Source of the DNA: Pteria penguin
Lineage: Eukaryota > Mollusca > Bivalvia > Pterioida > Pteriidae
DNA: 64,000 nucleotides
Reading direction: 5' to 3'
Assembly: GCA_035048485.1 (NCBI GenBank)
Contig: CM068582.1
Coordinates: 17,115,269 to 17,179,268 of the forward strand
The notes under the pieces: model-generated
What the model was told of the DNA's origin: nothing
Databases searched by the model: none
What the model saw: only the letters and a program-made list of their open reading frames with translations
Shown here: one piece after another, positions 11,596 to 21,686 of the stretch
How positions within the stretch are numbered: the stretch's first letter is position 1
How the letters are laid out: each line of letters starts with the position of its first letter
Program-made: the position numbers and the translations under genes

Positions 11596-12778
11596 AAATA
11601 CAATTAGAAGTCTTAATATAAACAAAAGCTGTGCTGAGGATCTGGTCATTAATGAAATTTTTATTAAGTGTAAAGACCTGTTATCTCCGAGCTTGCATAA
11701 AATGTTTAATGCAATACTTAAATCAGGATTTTTCCCTACTGCTTGGTCTAAAGGCTGTATTGTTCCAGTTTTTAAAAAAGGAGACTGTAATGATCCAAAT
11801 AATTATAGGGGAATAACTATAGTAAGCTGTTTAGGGAAATTATTTACATCAATTTTGAATAAAAGGTTGCTGCAGTGGGATAAAGAACATAACATAATTA
11901 CTGACGCTCAATTTGGGTTCAAGCCTGGCTTAAGTACTGTTGATGCCATATTCGTCCTTCAGTCATTAGTTAGTCGTACATTGAAGAGAAAGAAAAAATT
12001 ATACTGCTGCTTTATAGACTATCAGAAGGCTTTTGATTTTATTGATAGATGTAGTCTGTGGTCAAAATTAATTAAACAAGGTGTAACAGGTAAAATGTTT
12101 TCTGTGATAAGATCATTGTATAGTCAGATAAAAGTGTGTGTTAAACATAATGGACAGTTAACAGATTACTTCAACAGTAGTTCCGGTTTATTACAAGGGG
12201 AGGTAATGTCCCCGATTTTATTTTCCTTGTATATCAATGACTTTGAAATGTATTTTTTGAAAGAAAACTGTCCAACTATTGATATTCAACTAATTAATGT
12301 ATTTCTTTTGATGTATGCAGATGATACAGTGATAATTTCGGAAACATGTGATGGTTTACAAACAATGTTAAACTCTCTTCTTGAATATACAAAAAAATGG
12401 AATTTAACAGTTAACATAGAGAAAACAAAGGTATTAGTATTTAGGAATGGTAAGAAACTTAAAGATAACGAATTCTGGACGTATGATGGTAAAAGGGTAG
12501 ATAATGTGGATCAATTTAACTACTTGGGAATCTTACTCAATTATAATGGAAAATTTTTACAAACTCAGAAACATACTGCGCAACAAGGACGAAAAGCTTT
12601 ATTTGCAATCTCAAGTGCCTTAAAGAATTTTAATTTCAATATTGAGACCAAATGTTCCATTTTCGATACCTATGTTAGTAGCATTTTGAATTATGGATCT
12701 GAAATTTGGGGATTTCATAAAGCGCTGGATGTTGAAAAAAGTTCACTTGATGTTTCTAAAAATAATGCTGGGTGTTAA
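11560..12778 (+). pseudogene. LINE ORF2, reverse transcriptase
   Basis: This contains the reverse-transcriptase palm and fingers. KGCIVPVFKKGD and NYRGIT lie upstream. Motif A is FIDYQKAFD (about 12,011), with its catalytic Asp. Motif B is LLQGEVMSPILFSLYINDFE. Motif C is MYADD at about 12,310, with both catalytic Asp residues intact. Motif D includes KWNLTVNIEKTK. The thumb region follows with YLGILLNYNG and ILNYGSEIWG. A frameshift at an A-run near 12,740-12,745 ends this frame. The active-site residues survive, which suggests relatively recent inactivation. Confidence 0.9.
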
Positions 12779-13115
12779 AAAGTCTACTTGTAACAATTTA
12801 GTTTATTGTGAGTTAGGGCGATTTCCTCTTTGTATGAATAGAAAGTTAAAAATATTTAAATACTGGTTAAAGTTAAGAAAATCAGAGAATTGTATATTGA
12901 ATGCTTGTTATGAAGAGTTATTAGCCAACAATGATGAATGGATTGCGAACATCAAAAATGAGTTATCGAATATGGGCTTATATTATTTTTGGGATGAATT
13001 TAATTCTGATAGATATATTATAAGTACTATTGAGCAGAGAATGAATGATATTTTTAATCAATCTTTGTTAGCAGAAATAGCTAGATCTTCTAGGGATTTT
13101 TGTACCAACATTTAA
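12740..13115 (+). pseudogene. LINE ORF2, post-RT connector
   Basis: After the frameshift the protein continues with VHLMFLKIMLGVKKST and ELGRFPLCMNRKLKIFKYWLKL. This block follows the reverse transcriptase in many invertebrate LINEs; that comparison is from memory. The helical, Lys/Leu-rich region runs until another frameshift near 13,110. Its function is unknown, possibly RNA or target-DNA binding. Confidence 0.75.
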
Positions 13116-13478
13116 TAGACAACTGTACATTACAATATTATTTACGTAAACCTATACCGGAATTATACAAAAAATATGTATCACGTTTCAGAATGGTATC
13201 ACATAATCTCAGAGTAGAACAAGGAAGATATTCTAATGAAACTAGATTTAATAGAAAATGTACGTTATGTAATTCTAACGATGTAGAAGATGAATATCAT
13301 TTTATACTTGTGTGCCCCCATTATTCCACCATTAGGTCAAAATTACATTAAGAAATATTATTACTGTAAACCTAGTGTCTTTAAGCTTGTACAATTATTG
13401 AGTGTAAACAATGTTAAAGAAATATGTGGTTTAGGTAAATATCTCTATTTAGCATGTAAAATGAGAAATCCTGTGTGA
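13100..13478 (+). pseudogene. LINE ORF2, C-terminal Cys/His domain and tail
   Basis: The first piece (13,100-13,351) carries a CxxC...H...C motif: CTLCNSNDVEDEYHFILVCP, starting at about 13,259. This resembles the zinc-binding C-terminus of many LINEs. A frameshift near 13,345 moves the final tail (VFKLVQLLSVNNVKEI...) into another frame, ending at 13,476-13,478. That tail is the part matched by the truncated copy at 8,066. Confidence 0.8.
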
Positions 13479-13747
13479 TACCGCTCTCCATGTTCATGTA
13501 AGTTTATATGATTGTCTGATATCTGTACTGTCATTGTTAAGACCCCCTACCTTCTTATAGTCTTTTCACTATGTGACCTATCCTGTTCATTTGTATATAA
13601 TGTACATATGTTATGCCTATGAGCCAATGGCTTAAGGAAATAAAAACTAAACTAATAAATAAATTGCTGACCCAATGAAATCCTGATTATCTCAATATAT
13701 CTTCGTCTAATCTTACATGTAAGCGGACTCGTGTCCGACAAACATCT

Positions 13748-14101
13748 TTTTGCCGGGTTTTCATTATGACGTTATTGCTTTGATAGTGATGTCACAATAA
13801 TTTGACGCAAATTCGGGCGGCAAAACATCATACGTCTGATATTATTCCTTACATCATATGTAAATTTAGACTTTTCTCATATTAATTTCATCATGTCGAA
13901 GCATATATGATGCTCAAAATTGCGTCATATATCGTGTAAAATATGAAATTCGTATATAGGAGGAAGGTGTATAGACCTTTTTCATATTTAATTTTCATTT
14001 CGCATTTAATGCGCGACATATGATGATTAGTCACTCAAAGTCATTCTATTGTTGACGTAACAATCCAAAAATTAACATCATAATGAAAATTCCGGCAAAA
14101 C
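13748..14101. mobile_element. Inverted-repeat (MITE-like) element, ~354 bp
   Basis: TTTTTGCCGG, then TTTTCATTATGA, at the left is mirrored by TCATAATGAAAATTCCGGCAAAA at the right. Weaker mirrored matches continue inward (GTGATGTCA / TGACGTAAC). The interior is AT-rich with smaller palindromes such as CATCATATG. Non-coding. Confidence 0.6.
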
Positions 14102-14557
14102 GTATGTGGTTATATGCCTCCGCTGAAGGTAAATATGTACTTAAACAAATACATCTGTGAACACGTTTTGAGTGCTTTTTACCTCCTGACGTTACGACTA
14201 TTGGTTAGCTTGATGTGATAATATCGTTGTGTCAAAATGATAAATCAGTTCTGACATGCTTTTTCCCGGTATTACAACACAACTTACTGAAAAATTAGAA
14301 GAAATGTGGAAAATTGATCTTTAATAATTTGTGCCTAATTGAGAAAATTAGTTAAATGATATTAATTAAAATATATATATGAAATGGACAATTTGACATT
14401 ATCCTATTACTTGCCCCGAGCCGCAGTATCTAAAATTTTCAACAATGTCTAGTTTTATTCCGCACAGTTATAATTAATAAGGCAAATGGAAACTAGATGT
14501 TGTTAAAAAAAACCCCCACACCTCTCCCTTCCCCTTTCTCCATTTCCGAATTCGAGT
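14102..14557. other. No recognisable feature
   Basis: AT-rich sequence without a credible open frame or repeat. Confidence 0.5.
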
Positions 14558-14620
14558 CGAGGTGATGTGAAATCTTTCGGTCACGATCAACAATATACTA
14601 GATCTATATGAAAGTGATAG
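14558..14620 (+). repeat. Direct repeat, copy 1 (pairs with 18,355-18,411)
   Basis: The order GTGATGTGAAATCTTTCGGT, CACGATCAACAA, ATATGAAAGTGATAGG is repeated with roughly 20-25% differences at 18,355-18,411. The two copies flank the SINE / tandem-repeat complex. They may be parts of an older interspersed repeat. Confidence 0.5.
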
Positions 14621-14621
14621 G

Positions 14622-14632
14622 CGGTACGGTAT
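14622..14632. repeat. SINE target-site duplication, left copy
   Basis: CGGTACGGTAT here is repeated exactly at 18,254-18,264. The two copies bracket the split SINE, as target-primed integration would leave. Confidence 0.7.
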
Positions 14633-14646
14633 AATTGATTGATTGG

Positions 14647-14647
<1 letters not shown>
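14633..14647 (-). mobile_element. 3' tail of a SINE, separated from its body by a later insertion
   Basis: This is an ATTGATTGATT tail of the kind found at the same end of the SINEs at 26,428 and 27,868. Its body resumes at 17,997, after the inserted 3.35-kb element. Confidence 0.65.
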
Positions 14648-14682
<35 letters not shown>

Positions 14683-14756
14683 ATTGTGATCAATCGTCGT
14701 CCGTCGTCCGTCGTCTGTCGTCTGTCGTCCGTCGTCCGTCCGTCCTAAACTTTTCT

Positions 14757-17700
14757 ACATTTTCGACTTCTTCTCCAGAACCGCTGCACAGAATTTCACC
14801 AAACTTCATAGGAAGTAAGTATTCAAGGTCCTCTACCAAATTTGTGTTTTTCGTGCCAATCCGTTATCCAAGATGGCCACCATTGGCTCTGATTGGTTGA
14901 CACATTTTCGACTTCTTCTCCAGAACGGCTGCACAGAATTCCACCAAACCTCATAGGAAGTAAGTACAAACTTTAGTCATGGGAGGCTGCACCCCCCCCC
15001 CCCCCCCACCTTTTCTTTTAAGTTTTAGATTTGTCCATGAAATTTCTTTGTTGCTAATAGGGCAATCTTACCCTTTTAAAGATCTTAAGATGGAGTAGCG
15101 TGGAATCTGTATCTTGGTTTACGACGATAGCTGGGCATATGTGTCGTATATACGACCACAAATTTGTGTTTTTCGTGCCAATCCGTTATCCAAGATGGCC
15201 ACCATTGGCTCTGATTGGTTGACACATTTTCGACTTCTTCTCCAGAACGGCTGCACAGAATTCCACCAAACCTCATAGGAAGTAAGTACTCAAGGTCTTC
15301 TACCAAGTTTGTGTTTTTCGTGTCCATCCGAAATCCACGATGGCCGCCATTGGCTCTGATTGGTTGACACATTTTCGACTATTTCTCCAGAAGCGCTGCA
15401 CAGAATTTCACCAAACCTCATAGGAAGTAAGTACTCAAGGTCTTCTACCAATTTGGTGTTTTTCGTGCGGATCCGTATTCCAAGATGGCCGCCATTGGCT
15501 CTGATTGGTTGACACATTTTGGACTTCTTCTCCAGAAGCGCTGCACAGAATTTCACCAAACATCATAGGGAATAACTACTTGAGGTCCTCTACCAAGTTT
15601 GTGTTTTTCGTGCCGATCCGTTATCCAAGATGGCCGCCATTGGCTCTGATTGGTTGACGCATTTTCGACTTCTTCTTCAGAACCGCTGCACAGAATTTCA
15701 CCAAACCTCATAGGAAGTAAGTATTCAAGGTCCTCTACCAAATTTGTGTTTTTCGTGCCAATCCGTTATCCAAGATGGCCGCCATTGGCTCTGATTGGTT
15801 GACACATTTTGGACTTCTTCTCCAGAACGGCTGCACAAAATTCCACCATACCTCATAGGAAGTAAGTACTCAAGGTCTTCTACCAAGTTTGTGTTTTTCG
15901 TGCCGATCCGTAATCCAAGATAGCTGCCATTGGCTCTGATTGGTTGACACATTTTCGACTTCTTCTTCAGAACCACAGCACAGAATTTCACCAAACCTCA
16001 TAGGAAGTAAGTACTCGAGGTTCTCTACCAAGTTTGTGTTTTTGTGTCGATATGTAATCCAAGATAGCCGCCATTGGCTCTGATTGGTTGACGCATTTTC
16101 GACTTCTTTTCCAGAACCGCTGCACAGGATTTCACCAAACTTCATAGAAAGTAAGTAATCAAGGTACTCTACCAAGTTTGTGATTTTCGTGCCCATCCGT
16201 AATCCAAGATAGCTGCCATTGGCTCTGATTGGTTGACACATTTTCGACTTCTTCTCCAGAACGACTGCACAAAATTCCGCCATACCTCATAGGAAGTAAG
16301 TACTCAAGGTCTTCTACCAAGTTTGTGTTTTTCGTGCCGATCCGTAATCCAAGATGGTCGCCATAGGCTCTGATTGGTGGACACATTTTGGACTTCTCCT
16401 CTAGAACGGCTACACAGAATTTCACCAAACCTCATAGGAAGTAAGTACTCGAGGTTCTCTACCAAGTTTGTGTTTTTTGTGTCGATATGAAATCCAAGAT
16501 AGCCGTCATTGGCTCTGATTGGTTGACGCATTTTCGACTTCTTTTCCAGAACCGCTGCACAGGATTTCACCAAACTTCATAGAAAGTAAGTAATCAAGGT
16601 CTTCTACCAAGTTTGTGTTTTTCGTGCCGATCCGTAATCCAAGATGGTCGCCATAGGCTCTGATTGGTGGACACATTTTGGACTTCTCCTCCAGAACGGC
16701 TACACAGAATTTCACCAAACCTCATAGGAAGTAAGTACTCACTCGAGGTTCTCTACCAAGTTTGTGTTTTTTGTGTCGATATGTAATCCAAGATAGCCGC
16801 CATTGGCTCTGATTGGTTGACGCATTTTCGACTTCTTTTCCAGAACCGCTGCACAGGATTTCACCAAACTTCATAGAAAGTAAGTAATCAAGGTACTCTA
16901 CCAAGTTTGTGATTTTCGTGCCCATCCGTAATCCAAGATAGCTGCCATTGGCTCTGATTGGTTGACACATTTTCGACTTTTTCTCCAGAACGGCTGCACA
17001 AAATTCCACCAAACCTCATAGGAAGTAAGTACTCAAGGTCTTCTACCAAGTTTGTGTTTTTCGTGCCGATCCGTAATCCAAGATGGTCGCCATAGGCTCT
17101 GATTGGTGGACACATTTTGGACTTCTCTTCCAGAACGGCTACACAGAATTTCACCAAACCTCATAGGAAGTAAATACTCGAGGTTCTCTACCAAGTTTGT
17201 GTTTTTTGTGTCGATATGTAATCCAAGATAGCCGTCATTGGCTCTGATTGGTTGACGCATTTTCGACTTCTTTTCCAGAACCGCTGCACAGGATTTCACC
17301 AAACTTCATAGAAAGTAAGTAATCAAGGTACTCTACCAAGTTTGTGATTTTCGTGCCCACCCGTAATCCAAGATGGTCGCCATTGGCTCTGATTGGTTGA
17401 CACATTTTCGACTTCTTCTCCAGAACGGCTGCACAAAATTCCACCAAACCTCATAGGAAGTAAGTACTCAAGGTCTTCTACCAAGTTTGTGTTTTTCGTG
17501 CCGATCCGTATTCCAAGATGGCCGCCATTGGCTCTGATTGGTTGACACATTTTCAACTTCTTCTCCAGAAGCGCTGCACAGAATTTCACCATACCTCATA
17601 GGAAGTAAGTACTTAAGGTCCTCTAACCAAGTTTGTGTTTTTCGTGCCTATCCGTATTCCAAGATGGCCGCCATTGGCTCTGATTGGTTGACACATTTTC

Positions 17701-17895
17701 GACTTCTTCTCCAGAAGCGCTGCACAGAATTTCACCAAACCTCATAGGAAGTAAGTACTCAAGGTCTTCTACCAAATTTGTGTTTTCCATGCCGATCCGT
17801 TATCCAAGATGGCCGCCATTGGCTCTGATTGGTTGACACATTTTGGACTTCTTCAAAACGACTGCACAAAATATCACCAAACCTTATAGGAAGTC
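14757..17895 (+). repeat. Tandem array, 145-bp unit, about 20 copies
   Basis: The unit contains AGGAAGTAAGTACTCAAGG, TTTGTGTTTTTCGTGCC, CCAAGATGGCCGCCATTGGC, TCTGATTGGTTGACACATTT and CTCCAGAACGGCTGCACAGA. Period and phase are constant apart from one inserted repeat (14,967-15,159). A variant with CTCGAGGTTCTCTACC and TCGATATG recurs near 16,010, 16,445, 16,740 and 17,175, giving steps of about 435, 295 and 435 bp, so there is partial three-unit higher-order structure. Reverse-strand frames of 89 residues arise only because 145 is not a multiple of three and stops are sparse. Confidence 0.9.
14967..15159 (+). mobile_element. Interspersed repeat, copy B, inserted in the 145-bp array
   Basis: It is nearly identical to 4,926-5,157: CAAACTTTAGTCA, a long C-run, ATTTGTCCATGAAATTTC, AAGATGGAGTAGCGTGGAAT and the terminal GTCGTATATACGACCA. 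It is truncated at the left compared with copy A. It replaces about 18 bp of the array unit, so the integration was not clean. Confidence 0.75.
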
Positions 17896-17996
17896 TTGTA
17901 GAAAAAAAGCAAAAGCTACTGAAATGAGCTGTCATTTTATTGTAAATAAGCAATTTGTGCTCAGGTGAGCGATATAGACCCATTTGGGCCTCTTGT

Positions 17997-18253
17997 TGTT
18001 TAACGTCACACCACGAATATTTCACGTATATGGTGACGGCATCTGTCTGATGCGGGGCATACAAATTTTGACCTTTGCAACGGACCAACCCGAAGCAGTG
18101 AGGGATCTTGAACGTGCCATGCATACCACGACACGGAGCCTCGGTTTTTACTGTTTCATCCGAAAGACAGAACACCGCCATGACCAGAGGGGGACTCGAA
18201 CCCCGTCCTCCCGATCAGGAGACGAGCGCGATACCACTAGGCCACGCCGGCTT
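17997..18253 (-). mobile_element. tRNA-derived SINE, body (3' tail displaced to 14,633)
   Basis: On the minus strand it begins with a tRNA-like head. Box A TGGCCTAGTGG lies at 18,234-18,244 and box B GGTTCGAGTCC at 18,192-18,202, both matching RNA polymerase III internal promoter consensus. A conserved body follows: GTCTTTCGGATGAAAC, a CGTGGTATGCATGGCACG segment and the CACCATATACGTGAAATATTCGTGG end. The same body occurs at 26,428 and 27,868. The 11-bp duplication CGGTACGGTAT directly follows the head. The conserved body may correspond to a known SINE superfamily domain, but I cannot verify which. Confidence 0.85.
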
Positions 18254-18264
18254 CGGTACGGTAT
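18254..18264. repeat. SINE target-site duplication, right copy
   Basis: Exact copy of the 11-bp sequence CGGTACGGTAT at 14,622-14,632. Confidence 0.7.
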
Positions 18265-18354
18265 GAAATGTATTTACTGCACTCAATTGCAGACACGATA
18301 TCGTCAGAGAAGTTTTAAAATGACATTGAAACTGATCATATGACCTTGGGTCAA

Positions 18355-18411
18355 GGTAATGTGAAACCTTTTGGGTCGTGATCAACAAAATATTGAAATA
18401 TAAAGTGTTAG
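18355..18411 (+). repeat. Direct repeat, copy 2 (pairs with 14,558-14,620)
   Basis: GTAATGTGAAACCTTTTGGG, CGTGATCAACAA and AATATAAAGTGTTAGG follow the order of copy 1. See that entry. Confidence 0.5.
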
Positions 18412-18720
18412 GAATTACTGACGGCATAAAAGATCGGACACGATCTGTGACAGAGGGACGATGATGGTAGGGGACATATCTAATAAACACATGCAAACGA
18501 GCTATATTGGTCATATAGATATTAATTATTACTGACAACGTACGTTTTTATATAGATCTACTCTTTATATGCAACAGATGAAAGATGCGCGACAAAAACA
18601 TGATGCTGTCGATAATTTTTGTATTATATAAGTGAAATACTAAAATTAATGATCTAACCTTTCTTACCGGCTATGTAAATTAAGTGAATATGGTATTCAG
18701 GTACGTATTGGGTTAACATA
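18412..18720. other. No recognisable feature
   Basis: AT-rich; no gene or repeat was identified. Confidence 0.5.
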
Positions 18721-18944
18721 ACAACTCGGACCTTGGACTACTCGACCTTTGGACCATTCGGCCCGTACATGGAGGACCACTCGGACTCTCTTCATGGAAG
18801 TTAGCGCTGCTCAATGATACTTTTTATCATAATCTATATATAGGTCTATATAGATATATATTTCAAAGTAATGAATTCAATGTTTAGGCTTTTTTGGTTT
18901 TTTTATGGTGACCCAAGGGTCGAGTAGTCCAAGGGACGAGTTGT
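18721..18944. mobile_element. MITE with ACAACTCG terminal inverted repeats, 224 bp
   Basis: ACAACTCGGACCTTGGACTA followed by CTCGACC at the left is mirrored by GGTCGAGTAGTCC and AAGGGACGAGTTGT at the right. About 33 of 38 positions pair. The interior is AT-rich and non-coding. No clear target duplication. Confidence 0.7.
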
Positions 18945-19294
18945 CCTTGATTCAACACATTTGGACCCGCCAGTCCAGTTTTCTGGCTGCTGCGCTAGCC
19001 CCTTGTTTGTTTATGTAAAGCTTGGCATCGAAACAACTATTCAACCAATCAGAGGCAATTTTACATCACATTTTAGGCTTTTATTTTCGGCAATACTTCC
19101 GGCCGGACACTTCGAGTTTTTAGAGAAAAATTGTAAGTTTATAGGGTCCCACTGTTGTAGCATAGACTCCCCCCCCCCCCCCCCCCCCTGCATAGCCCCC
19201 CTCCCCCGGATAAACCGACCCAGTATAGAAGATATAGAGATAAAATCCGGTTTGGTTCGAATTTTACAACAAGTGAATGAAACTAAATATGCAT
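18945..19294. other. No gene; 20-base C-run
   Basis: A homopolymer of 20 C lies at 19,169-19,188, followed by further C-rich sequence. Overlapping frames on both strands cross the run and are not credible genes. Confidence 0.55.
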
Positions 19295-19440
19295 AAGGGG
19301 ACAACCATTTGATTCTTAGGGAGGGGCTGGCAAATTTGGTAGAGTCAGATTATGTATTTTCAGATCTTTGAAGGATAGAATATTTATTCCTTAATATCCT
19401 GAGACAGATTATTTATTTTCTTGACTTTTTGTCGCCAATA
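19295..19440 (+). repeat. Interspersed repeat (GGGGACAACCATTTG family)
   Basis: AGGGGACAACCATTTGATTC, then GGGAGGGGCTGGCAAATTT and a TTATTTATTTTC stretch. It matches the inverted copy at 21,589-21,686 and the short fragment at 3,761. Confidence 0.6.
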
Positions 19441-20387
19441 AATACTTGTTAGAATTGCATTGTAATATATGCTATCAACACACATCCTTCTATAATTATA
19501 TTTTGTTAACAAAACATATTTTAATATAAAGGTAAACTCAACAAATAATATGCAAACACTACTTTACGTGCATAGGTCTTTATACTACTAGTTTCTATAG
19601 TGAAGTGTATAGTTTCTCACACTCTCGGGAATCCAGGGGGAGAATTTCCATTTATTACTATAGAAGGATGTGTGAGGAAGCGTTGCTGTTTTGGCTTCCA
19701 GTCCGAATGATATTATTTTTTTTCGTTTTAATTTGCTTTGAACTATGTTACTTTAATGCAAAAAAGCATTTGATAAATATTGTTGATATATTTTATATAT
19801 TGATTATTCACATTTCTAACTTTGTCTTCACTAATTCTAGATTAAATTTGAGAAAGCTTGGTAGATATTAAGCAAAGATGTTCAACAAGTACAATTTTAC
19901 ATATTTAAAAAGTTTTAAAGAAACAAAAGATTTATGGCCATCTACAATCATTGTTCAATATCATTGTGCAATGTTTTCTATGTCCAAAGTGAACAATATA
20001 CATCAAGGGCGTAGGAGAAGGGGGGCAGCTGGGGCACGTGGGGGGGGGGGGGCAAAACCATGTTTGTGGCCCACCCACTTTTAGAATAATATTTAAAGTT
20101 TAAATAAACTTAGATAAGACATTTTAAGCGAAGTAAATCTATTTTCTTTTATATTTTTAATGTCTGATTTCTAATCCGTAACTACAAAATTACGGATAAG
20201 GTTTTCTGTTTTACTGGCGGTTGATGTATCCTGATTACGCAGCATGTTGCAACAATTTCAGCTTATGCATTAGAGTGAAGTCATCCATTGTAAGTATTTA
20301 TTATGTTTTGAATGATATTATACAAGTCCGAGATTATGCAATAGAGTCGCATTATTATAGTTTGCTCTTATCTGAAAGATATAAGCA
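19441..20387. other. No gene; G-rich repeat fragment
   Basis: Mostly AT-rich without a gene. At about 20,007-20,060 there is AGGGCGTAGGAGAAGGGGGG with a 13-base G-run, resembling the end of an interspersed element. The partner terminus AGCTACGCCACTG occurs at about 21,000-21,012. Confidence 0.45.
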
Positions 20388-20560
20388 GGTGTAGCCCAGT
20401 GGATGAGGAGTTCTGCTTGTGACCAAGAGGTCCGGGTTCGACACCCGTCGGGGGCATACCGGTGTTTTGTCTTTCGGATGAGACTCTGACTGATAACGTG
20501 TCTGACATTAAAATTGCAAGACAATTCGTCTGCAAGAACGAGCACAGTGAAGCTTTCTTT
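20388..20560 (+). mobile_element. tRNA-derived SINE, second family
   Basis: Box A TAGCCCAGTGG (20,392-20,402) and box B GGTTCGACACC (20,435-20,445) have normal tRNA spacing. TTGTCTTTCGGATGAGACTC follows and is shared with the other SINEs, but the downstream body differs, so this is a different family or subfamily. The 3' boundary is uncertain. Confidence 0.7.
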
Positions 20561-20790
20561 GGAAAGTATTAAAGTGTGAACATCGTAACATGATGAGCAG
20601 CCACGGACATGTGCATACCACCCAATTAACTTGTGCATAAAAGTGTGAAATAAAAAATAACCACACTGTAACATGTTTTGTTGCTGATTAGTAGCCATAG
20701 TAGTCACTAAAGCACTCAAAGTAAATAATTCGTCTTTTATTTAATCATTCAGAGAGAGAAACTGGAATAAATTCAAACTAAAGTTTTTAT
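20561..20790. other. No recognisable feature
   Basis: AT-rich and non-coding; it may include the unbounded 3' part of the SINE. Confidence 0.35.
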
Positions 20791-21012
20791 GCCCCGGATC
20801 GAAAGATCTGGGGCATATTGTTTTTGTCCTGCCTGGTGGCTGTTGTAAACCTTCGCCGTAACTTTTGAACCCTAAAAGATAGACTTCATATTTGGCATGC
20901 ATACTCCACTAATGAAGCCCTTTCAAATGACACCGGACAAGGCTTTTTTTTTTTTGCTATTCACTTTTGAAGGTTGTGCCCCCCTCCTTTTTCACTGCCG
21001 AGCTACGCCACT
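20790..21012 (+). mobile_element. Hairpin-ended element fragment
   Basis: TGCCCCGGATC, GAAA, GATCTGGGGCA forms a terminal hairpin, followed by ATTGTTTTTGTCC. The body contains one unit of the ~150-bp repeat (CCGTAACTTTTGAACC, CATACTCCACTAATG) before it is cut short by unrelated C-rich repeat sequence ending AGCTACGCCACTG. The end style matches 22,213 and 32,216. Confidence 0.55.
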
Positions 21013-21588
21013 GTACATGTATGCTCGTTTGGGACTCTTTTTAATTTTGGTATCATGTATGTTACGTGAAGATACACATTTTTGTTGGTGTTACTTTTGT
21101 TCTCATTTTAAAGTTATGTTTGTGTTTATTTTACATTTGAATAAATGTTTTAAAATCATTTGATGAATGTCTTGCTGCAGTGATTTGAACCAATGAAACT
21201 TAAAAGGAATGGAATACTGTCAGCAAATATGGCCACCATAAATTTTGAAATGCACATGATTTAATTCAAACATCAACTTTGCATATGTGCTAGGGTAAGA
21301 GATGAGAAAAATTCAAGTAAGACCCCTTTTGGCAACTCGTTTTAACGTTAAAGTATCGATATGCCTGGCATATAGTTTAGGGGCGGACAACACGATGGAA
21401 AGTTGGGGAAAGGGATCGGAAATCAGCGGCAAGGGGACGCGAATGACACTGATCCGAACAAGAATCTGAAGAGAAAATCTCTCAGTAAGCAACATCAATG
21501 TTTTCTACAGAACATTCAGCTTTATATTTGCATCATCTGTTATATGTACATACCACTAGTAACCAGAGTATTTATTTTCACTTCAGTC
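21013..21588. other. No recognisable feature
   Basis: AT-rich; chance open frames only. Confidence 0.5.
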
Positions 21589-21686
21589 AAATAAAGATTT
21601 TTTATTTCCAGCATTTTCAGGGTCAGAATATTTATTTCAAAAAGTGCCAGCCCCCTTCAGAAATGAATGGTCGTTCCCTAATTTGT
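21589..21686 (-). repeat. Interspersed repeat (GGGGACAACCATTTG family), inverted copy
   Basis: The reverse complement reads AGGGAACGACCATTCATTTC, GGGGGCTGGCACTTTTTG and AATAAATATTCTGACCCTG. It follows the order of the plus-strand copy at 19,295. Confidence 0.6.

Larger units (their letters stand above)
8886..13664 (+). mobile_element. Nearly full-length non-LTR retrotransposon (LINE), frameshifted
   Basis: The order is ORF1 (basic N-terminus, coiled coil, RNA-binding fold), a TAG stop, then ORF2 with an APE-type endonuclease, a reverse transcriptase and a C-terminal Cys/His motif. It ends in a short 3' UTR and an A-rich tail (TAAGGAAATAAAAAC, then AATAAATAAA). At least five frameshifts break the frames, near 9,400, 11,560, 12,745, 13,110 and 13,345. 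The copy is therefore defective, though only lightly decayed. The architecture is that of two-ORF LINEs. I do not assign a clade: the reverse transcriptase resembles jockey/CR1-side elements common in marine invertebrates, while ORF1 resembles L1-type ORF1p. No RNase H domain is seen. Confidence 0.9.
14648..17996 (+). mobile_element. Hairpin-ended element with tandem-repeat core (pearl / Helentron-associated type)
   Basis: The left end is TTTTTAGCTCACCTGAGCC with its mirror GGCTCAAGTGAGCT three bases later, a terminal hairpin. A CGTC-rich short repeat follows (about 14,695-14,750), then the 145-bp tandem core. The tail contains GCTCAGGTGAGC, an inversion of the left-end motif, and a small CCCATTTGGG palindrome close to the right end. 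There is no transposase. Terminal hairpins, subterminal inverted repeats and minisatellite cores are features of bivalve pearl elements and of non-autonomous Helentron-like elements; the class is inferred. The element sits inside a SINE. Confidence 0.7.

Noticed and set aside
15085..18181. A ladder of overlapping 62-140-residue minus-strand frames with shared MCQPIRANG and NVSTNQSQW peptides
   Set aside because: They are the six-frame reading of the 145-bp tandem repeat. They shift frame every unit and have no start or domain logic, so they are not a protein family.
18961..19304. Opposing 111- and 87-residue frames
   Set aside because: Both cross the 20-base C-run (Pro or Gly runs) and show no domain.
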